NCBI RefSeq assembly: GCF_018397995.1
Contig: NZ_BBQH01000010.1
Coordinates: 170,987-234,986 of the forward strand
Direction of reading: 5' to 3'
Origin: Rhizomonospora bruguierae
Lineage (GTDB): Bacteria > Actinomycetota > Actinomycetes > Mycobacteriales > Micromonosporaceae
DNA length: 64,000 nt
In this document: piece after piece, positions 8,159 through 16,376 of the stretch
Layout of the letters: the number at the start of each line of letters is the position of its first letter
Position numbering within the stretch: position 1 is the stretch's first letter
Made by a program: the position numbers and the translations under genes
Notes under the pieces: generated by a model
Databases searched by the model: none
Seen by the model: the letters and a program-made list of their open reading frames with translations, nothing else
Told to the model about the DNA's origin: nothing

Positions 8159-9368
8159 TCCGCTGGCCGGGCCGCGGCTCGGCCAGCGCCAGCCCGAGGG
8201 CGCCGGCGGTGAGCAGGGCGCCCACCAGGGCGGTGCTGCGCACGCCGGCGAGCGGCAGCAGCACGCCGCCGAGCAGCGCGCCGGCGGCGATGCCGACGTT
8301 GAACACGGCGGACATGCCGGCCGCCGCCACGTCGGAGCGGCCCGGCGCCACGTCCAGCACCCGGGTCTGGAGGCCGGGTGCGATCAGGCTCATCGCGACG
8401 GCGGACACGCACAACATCACCATGGTCGGTACCGCCGCCGGTCCGGTGGCCCACATGCCAGCGAGGCTGGCGGCCATGAGGGCGACCGCGCCGGTCAGCG
8501 CGCGGCGGGGTCCCCGGTCGACGACTACGCCGGCCACGCCCGCGCCGGCCAGGCCGGCCAGGCCCCGGATGAACAGCAGCGGCCCCAGCGCGGCTGCCGG
8601 GTAGCCCGCCACCCCGGTCAGGTACTCGGTGACGTACGTGAACGACGTGAACACGCCGGTGACCGCCAGCAGCGTGACGCCCAGCAGCAGCGAGTACCGG
8701 CGCCGGTCCGGCGCCCGGCCGAGGGCCGCGTGGCTCTCGTCCGGCGGGGCGGTCGGCAGCAGCACCGCGACCGGGACCAGCGCGACCAGCCCCAGCCCGG
8801 CCACGGCCAGGGACGCCGCCCGCCAGCCGGCCTGCTGGCCCAGCCAGGTGGTGGCCGGCACGCCGAGGACGAGGGCCAGCGACGCGCCGGTGAACAGCAC
8901 CGCGAGGACCCGCCCGCGCAGCCGCGCCGGGAACAGCCCGACCGCCGCCGGCCCCACCACGGACCAGAAGACCGCCTGGGTCAGCGCGGTCACCACCCGC
9001 GCGCCGAGCAGCAGCGGGAACGACGGACGCAGCACGCTGACCACGGTCGACAGCACGAGACCGGCGAGCGTGACGGACAGCAGCAGCCGTCGCGGGACCC
9101 GCCTGGCCAGCATGGTCAGCGGCACCGACGTCAACGCCACGACGACCCCGTACCCGGTGACCAGGGCGCCGACCGCGGACGGCGACACCCGCAGGTCGGC
9201 GGAGATGATCTGGAGCAGGCCGATCGGCAGGCTCTCCGCGGTGACGTAGCAGAACATCGCCGCGGACAGGGCCAGCAGCGCACCCACCGCCGCGAGCCGG
9301 ACGCGGTCCTCCTCCGCACCGGCGCGGCCGGCGTGGCCGCGGGTGCCGGGCTTCGCCGGAGCGCTCAC
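8121..9368 (-). CDS. MFS transporter (drug/sugar efflux type)
   Basis: Twelve-helix major facilitator protein of 415 aa. Hydrophobic segments run from about residue 22 (LAAVGALLALSAAMFCYV) to the C-terminus, with the motif-A-like loop LARRVPRRLLL between helices 2 and 3 and a longer cytoplasmic loop (PPDESHAALGRAPDRRRY) between helices 6 and 7. It resembles arabinose/chloramphenicol-type exporters, but the substrate cannot be read. GTG at 9368 was chosen because it follows GGCGGGGCG and starts the chain shortly before helix 1; the frame stays open far upstream but that part is Pro/Arg-rich and repeat-derived. The end overlaps the GGDEF-STAND gene tail to tail. Confidence 0.85.
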   Translation of the reverse strand: MSAPAKPGTRGHAGRAGAEEDRVRLAAVGALLALSAAMFCYVTAESLPIGLLQIISADLRVSPSAVGALVTGYGVVVALTSVPLTMLARRVPRRLLLSVTLAGLVLSTVVSVLRPSFPLLLGARVVTALTQAVFWSVVGPAAVGLFPARLRGRVLAVLFTGASLALVLGVPATTWLGQQAGWRAASLAVAGLGLVALVPVAVLLPTAPPDESHAALGRAPDRRRYSLLLGVTLLAVTGVFTSFTYVTEYLTGVAGYPAAALGPLLFIRGLAGLAGAGVAGVVVDRGPRRALTGAVALMAASLAGMWATGPAAVPTMVMLCVSAVAMSLIAPGLQTRVLDVAPGRSDVAAAGMSAVFNVGIAAGALLGGVLLPLAGVRSTALVGALLTAGALGLALAEPRPGQRISPRSAGPRPAA

Positions 9369-9577
9369 CGCCCCGCCACCCCGCGCGCAGCCCGCCGCCG
9401 CCCGGCCGAGATCCCCGACTGCCCGCCGACCAGCGGCAGGTGCTCCACGGTGCCGCCCACGCGCCGATGCTACGACGCGCCCCGGACCGCCACCGACGCG
9501 AGGCACGCGATCCGCGGCCTTCTCCCGCGCCGCCCCGCTCCCGCGAAGGCGCGCGCTTGCGCCGACACGGACAGCCG

Positions 9578-9655
9578 GTGCCGGCGGGCACGGGCGGCGG
9601 GCAGTGCCGGCGGGCACGGGCGACGGGCAGTGCCGGCGGGCGCGGGCGACGGGCG
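9578..9655. repeat. Three tandem 26-bp repeats
   Basis: The unit GTGCCGGCGGGCACGGGC plus GGCGGGCA occurs three times with exact 26-bp period and only two or three substitutions. Each unit contains the palindrome GTGCCGGCGGGCAC-like arms, so single-stranded copies could fold. Confidence 0.85.
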
Positions 9656-9764
9656 CTGGAGCGGGTGGACCTTGGGGCACCGGCTGGGGGGACACCAGCG
9701 CGGGCCATCGGGGCGGGCCGGGGTAAGCCCTGGACCCACCGGAAAAGTCGGAAAGTCGAGATTG

Positions 9765-9786
9765 CCACCACAACTCCAAGATCGGC
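9765..9786 (-). repeat. REP-like interspersed element, copy 1
   Basis: On the minus strand the element reads GCCGATCTTGGAGTTGTGG and two further bases, matching 19 of 22 positions of a second copy at 59527-59548. Both copies are intergenic. Confidence 0.55.
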
Positions 9787-9816
9787 CGGGGATCCGGGGT
9801 GGCCGAGGGAGGAGGG

Positions 9817-10323
9817 TCAGGGTGCGTGGGGGGCGTGCAGGGCCTCGAGCGCGGCCCGCGCCGGGTCGGACAGGCGCGACTCGGTGACGGCGATCGGGGT
9901 GCGCACGTCGGCGCCGAGTTCGGTGAGCAGGCCGCTCAGGTGGCGGGCGGACTGCTCGGCCTGGGGTTCGACGCCCGCCACGGTGACCGGCACGGCGGCC
10001 ACGCCGGCCAGGCCGTTCGCCGGCAGGTAGTCCAGGAAGACCTTGAGCACACCGGTGTAGCTGCCCTTGTAGGTGGGGGTGGCGACGACCAGCGTGCCGG
10101 CGGAGTGGGCGGCGGCGAGCGCGGCGACCACCTCCGGGGCGTCGGGGACGAGCAGCCGGGCACCGAACGCGCCGAGGTCTATCGGGTGCGGCTGGCCGGG
10201 CGTGGCCTCCTGGCCCCGGCCTTCGGGGGCGCCCTCGGCAAGCACCCGGCCGACGGCGACCCCCAGGGCGAGGGTGCGGGACGCGGGGCGCGGGTTGCCC
10301 GCGACAACGACGATGCGACTCAT
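9817..10323 (-). CDS. NADPH-dependent FMN reductase family protein
   Basis: Flavodoxin-fold oxidoreductase, 168 aa from ATG at 10323; an in-frame TTG two codons upstream is less likely. The N-terminal strand-loop IVVVAGNPRPASRT is the FMN-phosphate-binding loop of the NADPH-dependent FMN reductase/SsuE group, and VVATPTYKGSYTGVLKVFLDYLP is the second conserved flavin loop. Such enzymes supply reduced flavin or reduce quinones and azo compounds. It is monocistronic and divergent from the DUF2199 gene across a 200-bp spacer. Substrate is not inferable. Confidence 0.88.
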   Translation of the reverse strand: MSRIVVVAGNPRPASRTLALGVAVGRVLAEGAPEGRGQEATPGQPHPIDLGAFGARLLVPDAPEVVAALAAAHSAGTLVVATPTYKGSYTGVLKVFLDYLPANGLAGVAAVPVTVAGVEPQAEQSARHLSGLLTELGADVRTPIAVTESRLSDPARAALEALHAPHAP

Positions 10324-10523
10324 CGTCAAACCCTATCAATCCCATAGGCAAATGGGTATACCGTTCGGGCCCGTCCCGTTGCCAGGTGCGCGCCGCAAGC
10401 CATTCGAGAGCTTCGTTATAGCCCCGGGTGGAGGCCCGCGCGCCGAGCGGGCAAGGGAGCGGCAGGGGCGCATGCGGATGGCGGTGCGTGGTGGGGTGGG
10501 GCGGGTTTGGGGATACTCACGCG

Positions 10524-11021
10524 ATGAGCGCTGACACCTGCCCCTCCTGCGGACGCGCCCTCGACGCGCACAACCCGCACGTGCGCTTCACGCTGCCAGA
10601 CGCGGTGCTCGACGCGCCGGCCAAAGACCGGACGCCCGGCACCTGGATGAGCCATCCCACCGCCCGCGAGTCGGTCATGATGCGGGTTCCGGACATCGGC
10701 GCCTTCGTCCGCGCGCTGCTGCCGATCAGGCTGACCGAGGGCCACACCATCACGTTCGGCGTCTGGCTCGCCGTCGACCCCGGTGAACTCCAGTCCATCA
10801 TCGCCGTGTGGTGGGAACCCGAGTACCGCCACCTACGGCTCACGGGCCGGCTCGCGAACGCCGTCCCGCCCTGGGGCATGCTGGCCGCCCCGGTCGAGGC
10901 GGTCGTGCGCGACACCGATCAGACGCCGTACTGCGACGCCTCGGAAGACCCGCAGCTCGACCGCGTTCTGCGCGATGAATGGCCGCATGATCTCGTGCTC
11001 GCCGCCGTCAGCCGGGGCTGA
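10524..11021 (+). CDS. DUF2199 domain-containing protein
   Basis: Cytoplasmic protein of 165 aa with an N-terminal CPSCG, as in single-knuckle metal sites, followed by a segment resembling DUF2199 (ESVMMRVPDIGAFVRALLPIRLTEGHTITFGVWLAV, then the WWEPEY strand). The start ATG at 10524 precedes CPSC directly; the frame extends upstream but that part is low-complexity. No signal peptide or membrane helix is present. Function of the family is unknown. Confidence 0.7.
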   Translation: MSADTCPSCGRALDAHNPHVRFTLPDAVLDAPAKDRTPGTWMSHPTARESVMMRVPDIGAFVRALLPIRLTEGHTITFGVWLAVDPGELQSIIAVWWEPEYRHLRLTGRLANAVPPWGMLAAPVEAVVRDTDQTPYCDASEDPQLDRVLRDEWPHDLVLAAVSRG

Positions 11022-11047
11022 CGCCCCACCGGCGCCGCCACGGGCGC

Positions 11048-11075
11048 GGGCCGGCGCACTGGTGTGCACCGGCCC
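11048..11075. terminator. Bidirectional hairpin terminator
   Basis: GGGCCGGCGCAC, loop TGGT, GTGCACCGGCCC form a 12-bp stem with one wobble pair between the convergent DUF2199 and deacetylase genes. Confidence 0.75.
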
Positions 11076-11094
11076 GCGGGTTCCGGCCGGCCGG

Positions 11095-12183
11095 TCAGCC
11101 CGAACAGGCCACCCCGTTGAGGGCGAATCCGCTCGGCGCGGAGCTGTTGCCGTTGTGCGTCGCCTGGTAGCCGATCGTGGTCGACCCGTTCGGGCCGATC
11201 GTGCTGTTGTACCCGGCGTTGGTCGCGGTCACCTGGCCGCTGCTCGGGCTGTAGGTGGCGTTCCAGCCCGAGGTGATGGTCTGGCCGCCGGGCAGGGTGA
11301 AGGTCAGTCGCCAGTTGTTGACCGGCGCGCTGCTCGCGTTGGTGATGGTGAGGTTGTTCGTCAGGCCGTTGTTCCAGGCGCTGACCGACGACGTGACCCG
11401 GCAGCCCGAACCGGCCGGCGGGTTGGTCGGGCCGCCCGTCGGGGGCCGGGTCGGCGATACGGTCGGCTGGGTGGGCTGCGGGTTGCTCCCGTCCGGGGCG
11501 ACCGCCCGCCCGGTGGCCGGCGAGATCATGCCGGCGCACAGGTTGCGGCTGGCCAGACCCGCCGCGATCTGCGGGATGGCGGCCACGGTGTTGGCCGGCC
11601 AGTCATGCATGAGGATGACCTGGCCGTTGGTGAGACGGGCGTTGGCCTGCACGATCGCCGACACGCTGGCCCCGTTCCAGTCCTGCGAGTCGACGTCCCA
11701 GATGATCTCGGTGAGGCCGTACTGCGCCTCCACCGACTTCAGGGTGGCGTTGGTCTCGCCGTACGGCGGCCGGAACAGCTTCGGCGCGGCACCCGAGGTC
11801 TGCTGGAGCACCTGCTGGGTGTTGCCGATCTGGCTGGTCATCTGGGCGGTGCTGAGCTGGGTCATGTGCGGGTGGTCCCAGGAGTGGTTGCCGATCCACA
11901 TCCCGGCGGCCACCGTCGCCTGGACGAGGGACGGGTTGGACTGGGCGTTCTGGCCCTCGTCGAAGAAGGTGGCCCGCAGGCCGGCGGACCGCAGCGCGTT
12001 GAGCAGGTTCTGGGTGTTGCCGGGGGTGGGGCCGTCGTCGAAGGTGAGGCCGACGTAGCCGTTGCAGGTGGCGGCCTGGGCGGGGGCGGCGACCGCGATC
12101 GCCGCGGCGGCGCCGGCCGCGGCGGCGGCGAGCGCCAGGGCGCCGGCGAGGAAACGCCGGCTGGTACGACGGGTAGAAGGCAT
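11095..12183 (-). CDS. Secreted CE4 polysaccharide deacetylase (acetylxylan-esterase AxeA-like) with CBM2
   Basis: Extracellular esterase of 362 aa. ATG at 12183 follows the strong site GAGGAGAGG. A twin-arginine-like signal (TRRTSRRFLAGALAL) ends at AQA-ATC. The NodB domain shows the catalytic and metal residues: TFDDGPT, HSWDHPH (His-x3-His), RPPYGE, DVDSQDW and LMHDW. It closely follows the Streptomyces acetylxylan esterase AxeA pattern (TCNGYVGLTFDDGP, QVILMHDWPANT). A Pro/Thr linker (about 245-265) joins a family 2 carbohydrate-binding module (CRVTSSVSAWNNG to the terminal Cys), which binds cellulose or chitin. It probably deacetylates xylan or chitin oligomers in plant litter. An operator-like region lies 145-190 bp upstream. 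Confidence 0.9.
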   Translation of the reverse strand: MPSTRRTSRRFLAGALALAAAAAGAAAAIAVAAPAQAATCNGYVGLTFDDGPTPGNTQNLLNALRSAGLRATFFDEGQNAQSNPSLVQATVAAGMWIGNHSWDHPHMTQLSTAQMTSQIGNTQQVLQQTSGAAPKLFRPPYGETNATLKSVEAQYGLTEIIWDVDSQDWNGASVSAIVQANARLTNGQVILMHDWPANTVAAIPQIAAGLASRNLCAGMISPATGRAVAPDGSNPQPTQPTVSPTRPPTGGPTNPPAGSGCRVTSSVSAWNNGLTNNLTITNASSAPVNNWRLTFTLPGGQTITSGWNATYSPSSGQVTATNAGYNSTIGPNGSTTIGYQATHNGNSSAPSGFALNGVACSG

Positions 12184-12327
12184 TGCCTCTCCTCGGGGTG
12201 TGCCGGCGCCGCCGCTTCCAGGCTGGCGGCGTCGGCAGGGTCGGACGGGGGTACGCCGGCCGCCGCCCTGCCGGCGGGACGGTGGGGTGGTACCCGCAGG
12301 GAGCGGCACGGTGGGGCCGCGCTCATT

Positions 12328-12371
12328 GAAACATATCGAAGTCATTTCCGATACGTTTCAGAAACGCATCG
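12328..12371. promoter_or_regulatory. Three-half-site operator upstream of the deacetylase gene
   Basis: Three 11-nt half-sites alternate in orientation: GAAACATATCG (12328-12338), CGATACGTTTC (12349-12359) and GAAACGCATCG (12361-12371). The last two form an inverted repeat with 1-nt spacer and one mismatch; the first two form one with a 10-nt spacer and one mismatch. The position in an AT-richer stretch of the divergent region between the deacetylase and the K+ channel suggests repressor control of the exoenzyme. The regulator is unknown. Confidence 0.65.
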
Positions 12372-12499
12372 CCCGGATCGTTCTGGGCGGGCGCCGCGAC
12401 ACCGCCGACCGGTTCCAGGCGGGTTAGGGCCGGGCGGGCGGGTCGGGGCGACTAAGGTGTGGCCGTGTCCGCGCTCTGCTGCGCCGGTGGGGTCGGCCG

Positions 12500-13522
12500 G
12501 TGATCCTCTTTCCCGCGCCGAACCGCAGCCCGCTACGCGCGCTCGGCGTCCGGTTCCTCGCCGCCACGGCGCTCGTGGCCATCGTGGTCGTCGTGGTCTA
12601 CGCGGACCGCGGCGGGTACCAGGACGTCGCCGGCCACAAAAACCTCTCCCTGCTCGACTCGGCGTACTACTCGGTCGTCTCGCTCACCACGACCGGGTAC
12701 GGGGACATCACCCCGGTCACCCCGCGGGCCCGGCTGGTCAACCTGATCGTGCTCACCCCGGCCCGCGTCCTGTTCCTGGTCATCCTGGTCGGTACCACCC
12801 TGGAGGTGCTGACCGAGCAGTACCGACGAAACGCCCGGCTGAGCCGGTGGAGGACGCACTTGAAGGACCACGTGATCGTCTGCGGGTACGGGACGAAGGG
12901 CAGCAGCGCGGTGCGGGCGCTGAAGGAGAACGGCCTGGACCCGGGCAAGATCGTCGTGGTGGAGGAGCGGGAGGCGGCGGTCCGGCAGGCCGCCGCGGAC
13001 GGCCTGGTGGCGGTGCAGGGGTCGGCGACCCGCTCGTCCGTGCTGACCGAGGCGCGCATCAGGCTCGCCAAGGCGATCATCATCGCGACCGACACCGACG
13101 AGGCGGCCGTGCTGGTCACGCTGACCGCCCGGCAGTTGACCGCCGGGCAGGTCCGGATCGTGGCGGCGGTCCGGGAGGCGGAGAACGCGCCGCTGCTGCG
13201 GCAGAGCGGCGCCCACCAGGTGGTCGTGTCCTCCGCCACGGCGGGGCGGCTGCTCGGCCTGTCCACGTCGGCGCCGCCGCTGATCGACGTGGTGGAGGAC
13301 CTGCTCACCGCCGGCCACGGCATGGCGCTGGCGCTGCGCTCGGCCACCCGGGCCGAGGTCGGCAGGTCGCCGCGGGAGGTAGCCGAGGTGGTGATCGCGC
13401 TGGTGCGCCGGGGGCAGGTGGTGAACCTGGCCCAGCCCGAGGGCGCCGTCGTCGAGACCGGCGACACGCTCGTCTACGTCCGCAACGAACAGCCCAGCAC
13501 GCCGGTCACCCCGCAGCGCTGA
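12500..13522 (+). CDS. Potassium channel with RCK/TrkA-N regulatory domain
   Basis: Two-helix K+ channel subunit, 340 aa. The first membrane helix spans residues 16-35, the selectivity filter TTTGYGD is at 63-69, and the second helix covers about 78-100. A cytoplasmic RCK domain begins near 118 with the Rossmann motif VIVCGYGTKGSSAV and continues through an acidic strand end (VVVEERE) to a TrkA-C-like end. Such channels act as tetramers gated by nucleotides or ions. The GTG start at 12500 overlaps the stop of a 12-codon frame starting at 12465, whose reality is doubtful. The filter helix reads LLDSAYYSVVSL, as in MthK/Kch relatives. Confidence 0.9.
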   Translation: MILFPAPNRSPLRALGVRFLAATALVAIVVVVVYADRGGYQDVAGHKNLSLLDSAYYSVVSLTTTGYGDITPVTPRARLVNLIVLTPARVLFLVILVGTTLEVLTEQYRRNARLSRWRTHLKDHVIVCGYGTKGSSAVRALKENGLDPGKIVVVEEREAAVRQAAADGLVAVQGSATRSSVLTEARIRLAKAIIIATDTDEAAVLVTLTARQLTAGQVRIVAAVREAENAPLLRQSGAHQVVVSSATAGRLLGLSTSAPPLIDVVEDLLTAGHGMALALRSATRAEVGRSPREVAEVVIALVRRGQVVNLAQPEGAVVETGDTLVYVRNEQPSTPVTPQR

Positions 13523-13536
13523 GCCGTCGCGGCGAG

Positions 13537-13593
13537 GCGGCCACCGCCCGGCGCCGGAGATCGGGGGTACCCCGACGGGCGAGCGGTGGCCGC
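13537..13593. terminator. Bidirectional nested inverted repeat
   Basis: GCGGCCACCGC (13537-13547) is perfectly complementary to GCGGTGGCCGC (13583-13593), and the enclosed TCGGGG-GTA-CCCCGA (13561-13575) forms a second stem. It lies between the convergent K+ channel and alcohol dehydrogenase genes, so it can end both transcripts. Confidence 0.7.
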
Positions 13594-13663
13594 GTCACAG
13601 GTAAGTGCGGCGAGGCGGCGGCCCAGATACCCGCGTGGCTGCCGGCTACCGGACAATCGATGG

Positions 13664-14746
13664 TCAGCCGGCCGGCAGCACGATGGAGCGGGCGCCCTCG
13701 CCCCGGGCCATCCGGTCGAACGCGGCCGGCACGTCCGCCAGGCCGATCCGGTGCGTGATCAGCGGCATCAGGTCCAGGTCGCCGGCCAGCACCGCGTTGG
13801 CCAGGGCCGGGACCTCGACGTCCGGGTCGGACGAGCCGTAGACGGACGAGCGCAGCGTGCGCGCGGACGAGAAGATATCCAGCGCGCTGAGGCTGACCAG
13901 GTCGTCCTTGCCGCCCATGCCGACGACGGTCACCTGGCCACCGCGGCGGGTCGCCCGCCAGGCGGCCCGGATCGTGGCGGCCCGCCCGACGCACTCGAAC
14001 GAGTGGTCCGCGCCCCGGCCGCCGGTGAGCCCGCGGACCGCCTTGCTGAGCCCGTCGTCGGCGACCAGGAAGTCCGAGGCGCCCGCGGCGAGCGCCAACT
14101 CCCGCTTCGCCGCCGAGACGTCGACCGCGACGATCGGGGCCGCGCCGGCGGACCGGGCGGCGGTCACCGCGCTCAGCCCGACGCCGCCGAGGCCGAGCAC
14201 CAGCACGGACTCCCCCGCGCCGACCCGGGCCGTGTTGCGGACCGCACCGACGCCGGTCAGCACCGCGCAGCCGAGCAGGGCGGCCCGCTCCAGCGGCACC
14301 TGCGCCGGTACCGGGATGACCGCGGCCTGCGGCACGACCACCTCGTCGGCGAGCGCGCCGAGGCCGAGCGTGACGTGCAGGGCCTCGCCGGCAGCGGTGC
14401 TGCCCCGGCGCGTGGCCGGCGCCCCGCCGGTCGCGCACAGCCAGGGCTCGCCGCGCAGGCAGTACCAGCATCGCCGGCACGCGGGCGACCAGTTGAGCAC
14501 CACGTGCTGCCCGACCGCGACCCGGTCGACGCCGGGGCCGGTGGCCAGCACCACGCCGGCCGCCTCGTGCCCGAGGACCAGCGGGAACGGCGGGGCGAGC
14601 GTGCCGTTCACCATGGACAGATCCGAGTGGCAGACGCCGGCCGCGGCGATCCGGACCCGCACCTGCCCGGGGCCGGGCTCGGGCAGGTCGACCGGTTCGA
14701 CGGCGAGAACGCCACCCTCGCGGGCGACCAGGGCGCGGACGGTCAT
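13664..14746 (-). CDS. Zinc-dependent alcohol dehydrogenase (MDR family)
   Basis: Cytosolic NAD-linked oxidoreductase, 360 aa. Visible features are the catalytic-zinc ligands in GVCHSD and GHEAAG, the four-Cys structural zinc loop (C-x2-C-x2-C-x7-C in ACRRCWYCLRGEPWLC) and the Rossmann GLGGVG, followed by an acidic strand end (VAVDVS). It belongs to the class III/benzyl alcohol-like branch. ATG at 14746 overlaps the upstream aldehyde dehydrogenase stop by 4 nt (ATGA). The pair would oxidise an alcohol to an aldehyde and then an acid. Control by the TetR gene at 16327 is likely through the operator upstream of the aldehyde dehydrogenase. Confidence 0.9.
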   Translation of the reverse strand: MTVRALVAREGGVLAVEPVDLPEPGPGQVRVRIAAAGVCHSDLSMVNGTLAPPFPLVLGHEAAGVVLATGPGVDRVAVGQHVVLNWSPACRRCWYCLRGEPWLCATGGAPATRRGSTAAGEALHVTLGLGALADEVVVPQAAVIPVPAQVPLERAALLGCAVLTGVGAVRNTARVGAGESVLVLGLGGVGLSAVTAARSAGAAPIVAVDVSAAKRELALAAGASDFLVADDGLSKAVRGLTGGRGADHSFECVGRAATIRAAWRATRRGGQVTVVGMGGKDDLVSLSALDIFSSARTLRSSVYGSSDPDVEVPALANAVLAGDLDLMPLITHRIGLADVPAAFDRMARGEGARSIVLPAG

Positions 14747-16164
14747 CGCTGGATCGCCTTCACCTGGAGGAACTCCTCGACCCCGAACCGGCCCAACTCG
14801 CGGCCGATGCCGGACTGCTTGTACCCGCCGAACGGCGCCAGCGGGTTGAACGTGCCGCCGTTGACGTCGACCGCGCCGGTACGCAGCCGGCGGGCCACGG
14901 CCAGGGCGCGCTCCTGGTCGTCCGACCAGACCGCGCCGGCCAGCCCGTACCGGGAGTTGTTGGCGATCGCCACGGCCTCGTCCTGGTCCGCGAACGGGAT
15001 CACCGACAGCACCGGGCCGAAGATCTCCTCCTGGGCGACCGTGGCGTCCGGGTGCACGTCGGCGAGGACCGTCGGGGCCACGAAGTAGCCGCGCCCGGGC
15101 AGCGGTGCCTCCGGCCCGCCGGCGACCACCCGGGCCCCCTCGGCGATCCCCTTCTCCACCAGAGCGCGCACGCGGGCCCGCTGGTCGGCCGAGACGAGCG
15201 GGCCGAGCCGGGTCCCCTCGGCGAACGGGTCGCCCGGCGCATACCCGGCGGCCGCCTTCGCCGCGATCCGCAGGGCCTCGGCGTACCGGTCCCGGTGGAC
15301 GAGCATCCGGCTCCACGCGGTGCAGGTCTGCCCGGCGTTGAGGAACGCGTTGCCGACGCCGACCTTGACGGCCCTCACCAGGTCCGCGTCCTCGAAGATC
15401 AGGTTGGCGGACTTGCCGCCGAGTTCCAGCGCGACCCGGGCGATCCGGTCGGCGGCCAGGTGGGTGACGCGCCGGCCGGTGGCGGTCGACCCGGTGAACG
15501 AGACCAGGTCCACGTCCGGGTGGCCCGCGAGGGCCTCGCCGGCCACCGGGCCGGTGCCGGTCACCAGGTTCACCACGCCGGGCGGCAGGCCGGCCTCGGC
15601 CACGGCGTCGAACAGCAGGTACGCGGCGAACGGGGTGAGTTCGCTGGGCTTGAGCACGACCGTGCAGCCGGCGGCGAGGGCGGCGCCCACCTTCGCGAGG
15701 ACCTGGTGCAGGGGGTAGTTCCACGGGGTGATCGCGCCGACCACGCCAGCCGGCTCGCGCACCACCAGGGAGTTGCCGATCACCTGCTCCGCCGCCGGGC
15801 GCTCGGCCAGCTCCGAGTACGCCTTGAGCACGGTCAGCGGCAGCCCGGTCTGGACCCGGGTGGCCAGCGCCAGCGGCGAACCCTGCTCGGTGGCGATCGT
15901 GGTGGCGATCAGCTCGGCCCGGGACAGCAGCGCGGCGTGCAGCCGGTGCAGGTGGCCGGCGCGCTCGGCCGGCGGCAGCGCGGCCCAGCCGTCGAACGCG
16001 GCGCGGGCGGCGGCCACGGCGCGGTCCACGTCCGCCGCCGTGCCGGCGGGCACGTGCGCCACGACCCGCTCGGTGTACGGGTTCTCCACCGGGATCGTGT
16101 CGGCACCCGACGGCGGCGCCCAGGCCCCCGCCAGGTAGAACGCGGTGCGGTCGGCCAACTCCAT
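14743..16164 (-). CDS. NAD(P)-dependent aldehyde dehydrogenase
   Basis: Aldehyde-to-acid oxidoreductase of 473 aa, the normal family length. The cofactor motif SFTGSTATGRRV, the general base region ELGGKSANLIF (Glu) and the catalytic Cys in NAGQTCTAWSR are intact, as is the C-terminal FGGYKQSGIGRELG signature. ATG at 16164 follows GGGGAGGG; an upstream in-frame TTG overlaps that site and is unlikely. It is first in a two-gene operon with the alcohol dehydrogenase. The TetR operator copy at 16178-16198 sits directly before the ribosome site, where bound repressor would block transcription. Confidence 0.92.
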   Translation of the reverse strand: MELADRTAFYLAGAWAPPSGADTIPVENPYTERVVAHVPAGTAADVDRAVAAARAAFDGWAALPPAERAGHLHRLHAALLSRAELIATTIATEQGSPLALATRVQTGLPLTVLKAYSELAERPAAEQVIGNSLVVREPAGVVGAITPWNYPLHQVLAKVGAALAAGCTVVLKPSELTPFAAYLLFDAVAEAGLPPGVVNLVTGTGPVAGEALAGHPDVDLVSFTGSTATGRRVTHLAADRIARVALELGGKSANLIFEDADLVRAVKVGVGNAFLNAGQTCTAWSRMLVHRDRYAEALRIAAKAAAGYAPGDPFAEGTRLGPLVSADQRARVRALVEKGIAEGARVVAGGPEAPLPGRGYFVAPTVLADVHPDATVAQEEIFGPVLSVIPFADQDEAVAIANNSRYGLAGAVWSDDQERALAVARRLRTGAVDVNGGTFNPLAPFGGYKQSGIGRELGRFGVEEFLQVKAIQR

Positions 16165-16177
16165 CGGCGCCCTCCCC

Positions 16178-16198
16178 AAACTAGCGCTGCAAGTTTTA
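16178..16198 (-). promoter_or_regulatory. TetR-family operator, copy 1 (aldehyde dehydrogenase promoter)
   Basis: The core AAACTTGCAGCGCTAGTTT (minus strand) is a palindrome with arms AAACTWGC around a 3-nt centre. The same 21 bp recur exactly at 17064-17084 upstream of the TetR gene, so this is almost certainly that repressor's site. Confidence 0.85.
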
Positions 16199-16223
16199 CC
16201 CTAACGGCCCCGCCCGGCGGCGG

Positions 16224-16376
16224 GCGCGGCCCATCGCGGGGCGCGACCTTACTCGCCCGCCGTTGCCGAACGGCCGCCCCGTCTCGCCGCCGCGGAGCGG
16301 CGCGCGGCCCACCGCGGGGCGCGGCCTTACTCGCCCGCCGCCGCGTGACCGCCCCGACCCGCCGCCGCGGAGCGGG
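16224..16376 (-). repeat. Tandem duplication of the TetR gene 3' end
   Basis: Two imperfect copies, 16224-16301 and 16302-16376, share GCGCGGCCCAYCGCGGGGCG, CCTTACTCGCCCGCCG and GCCGCCGCGGAGCG at a constant 75-78-bp offset. The right copy holds the last codons and TAA stop of the TetR gene; the left copy is a downstream relic that still contains the in-frame stop. Confidence 0.8.

Larger units (their letters stand above)
9369..9816. other. Non-coding interval upstream of the MFS gene
   Basis: No convincing gene lies in this 448-bp stretch. The open frames across it translate to Arg/Pro-rich low-complexity sequence. It contains a 26-bp tandem repeat (9578-9655) and a REP-like element (9765-9786), both listed separately, and should carry the MFS promoter. 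Confidence 0.6.

Noticed and set aside
12465-12503. 12-codon frame (VSALCCAGGVGR) ending in the K+ channel start
   Set aside because: It is too short, with a weak ribosome site; the GTGA overlap could be chance. Not called without ribosome data.
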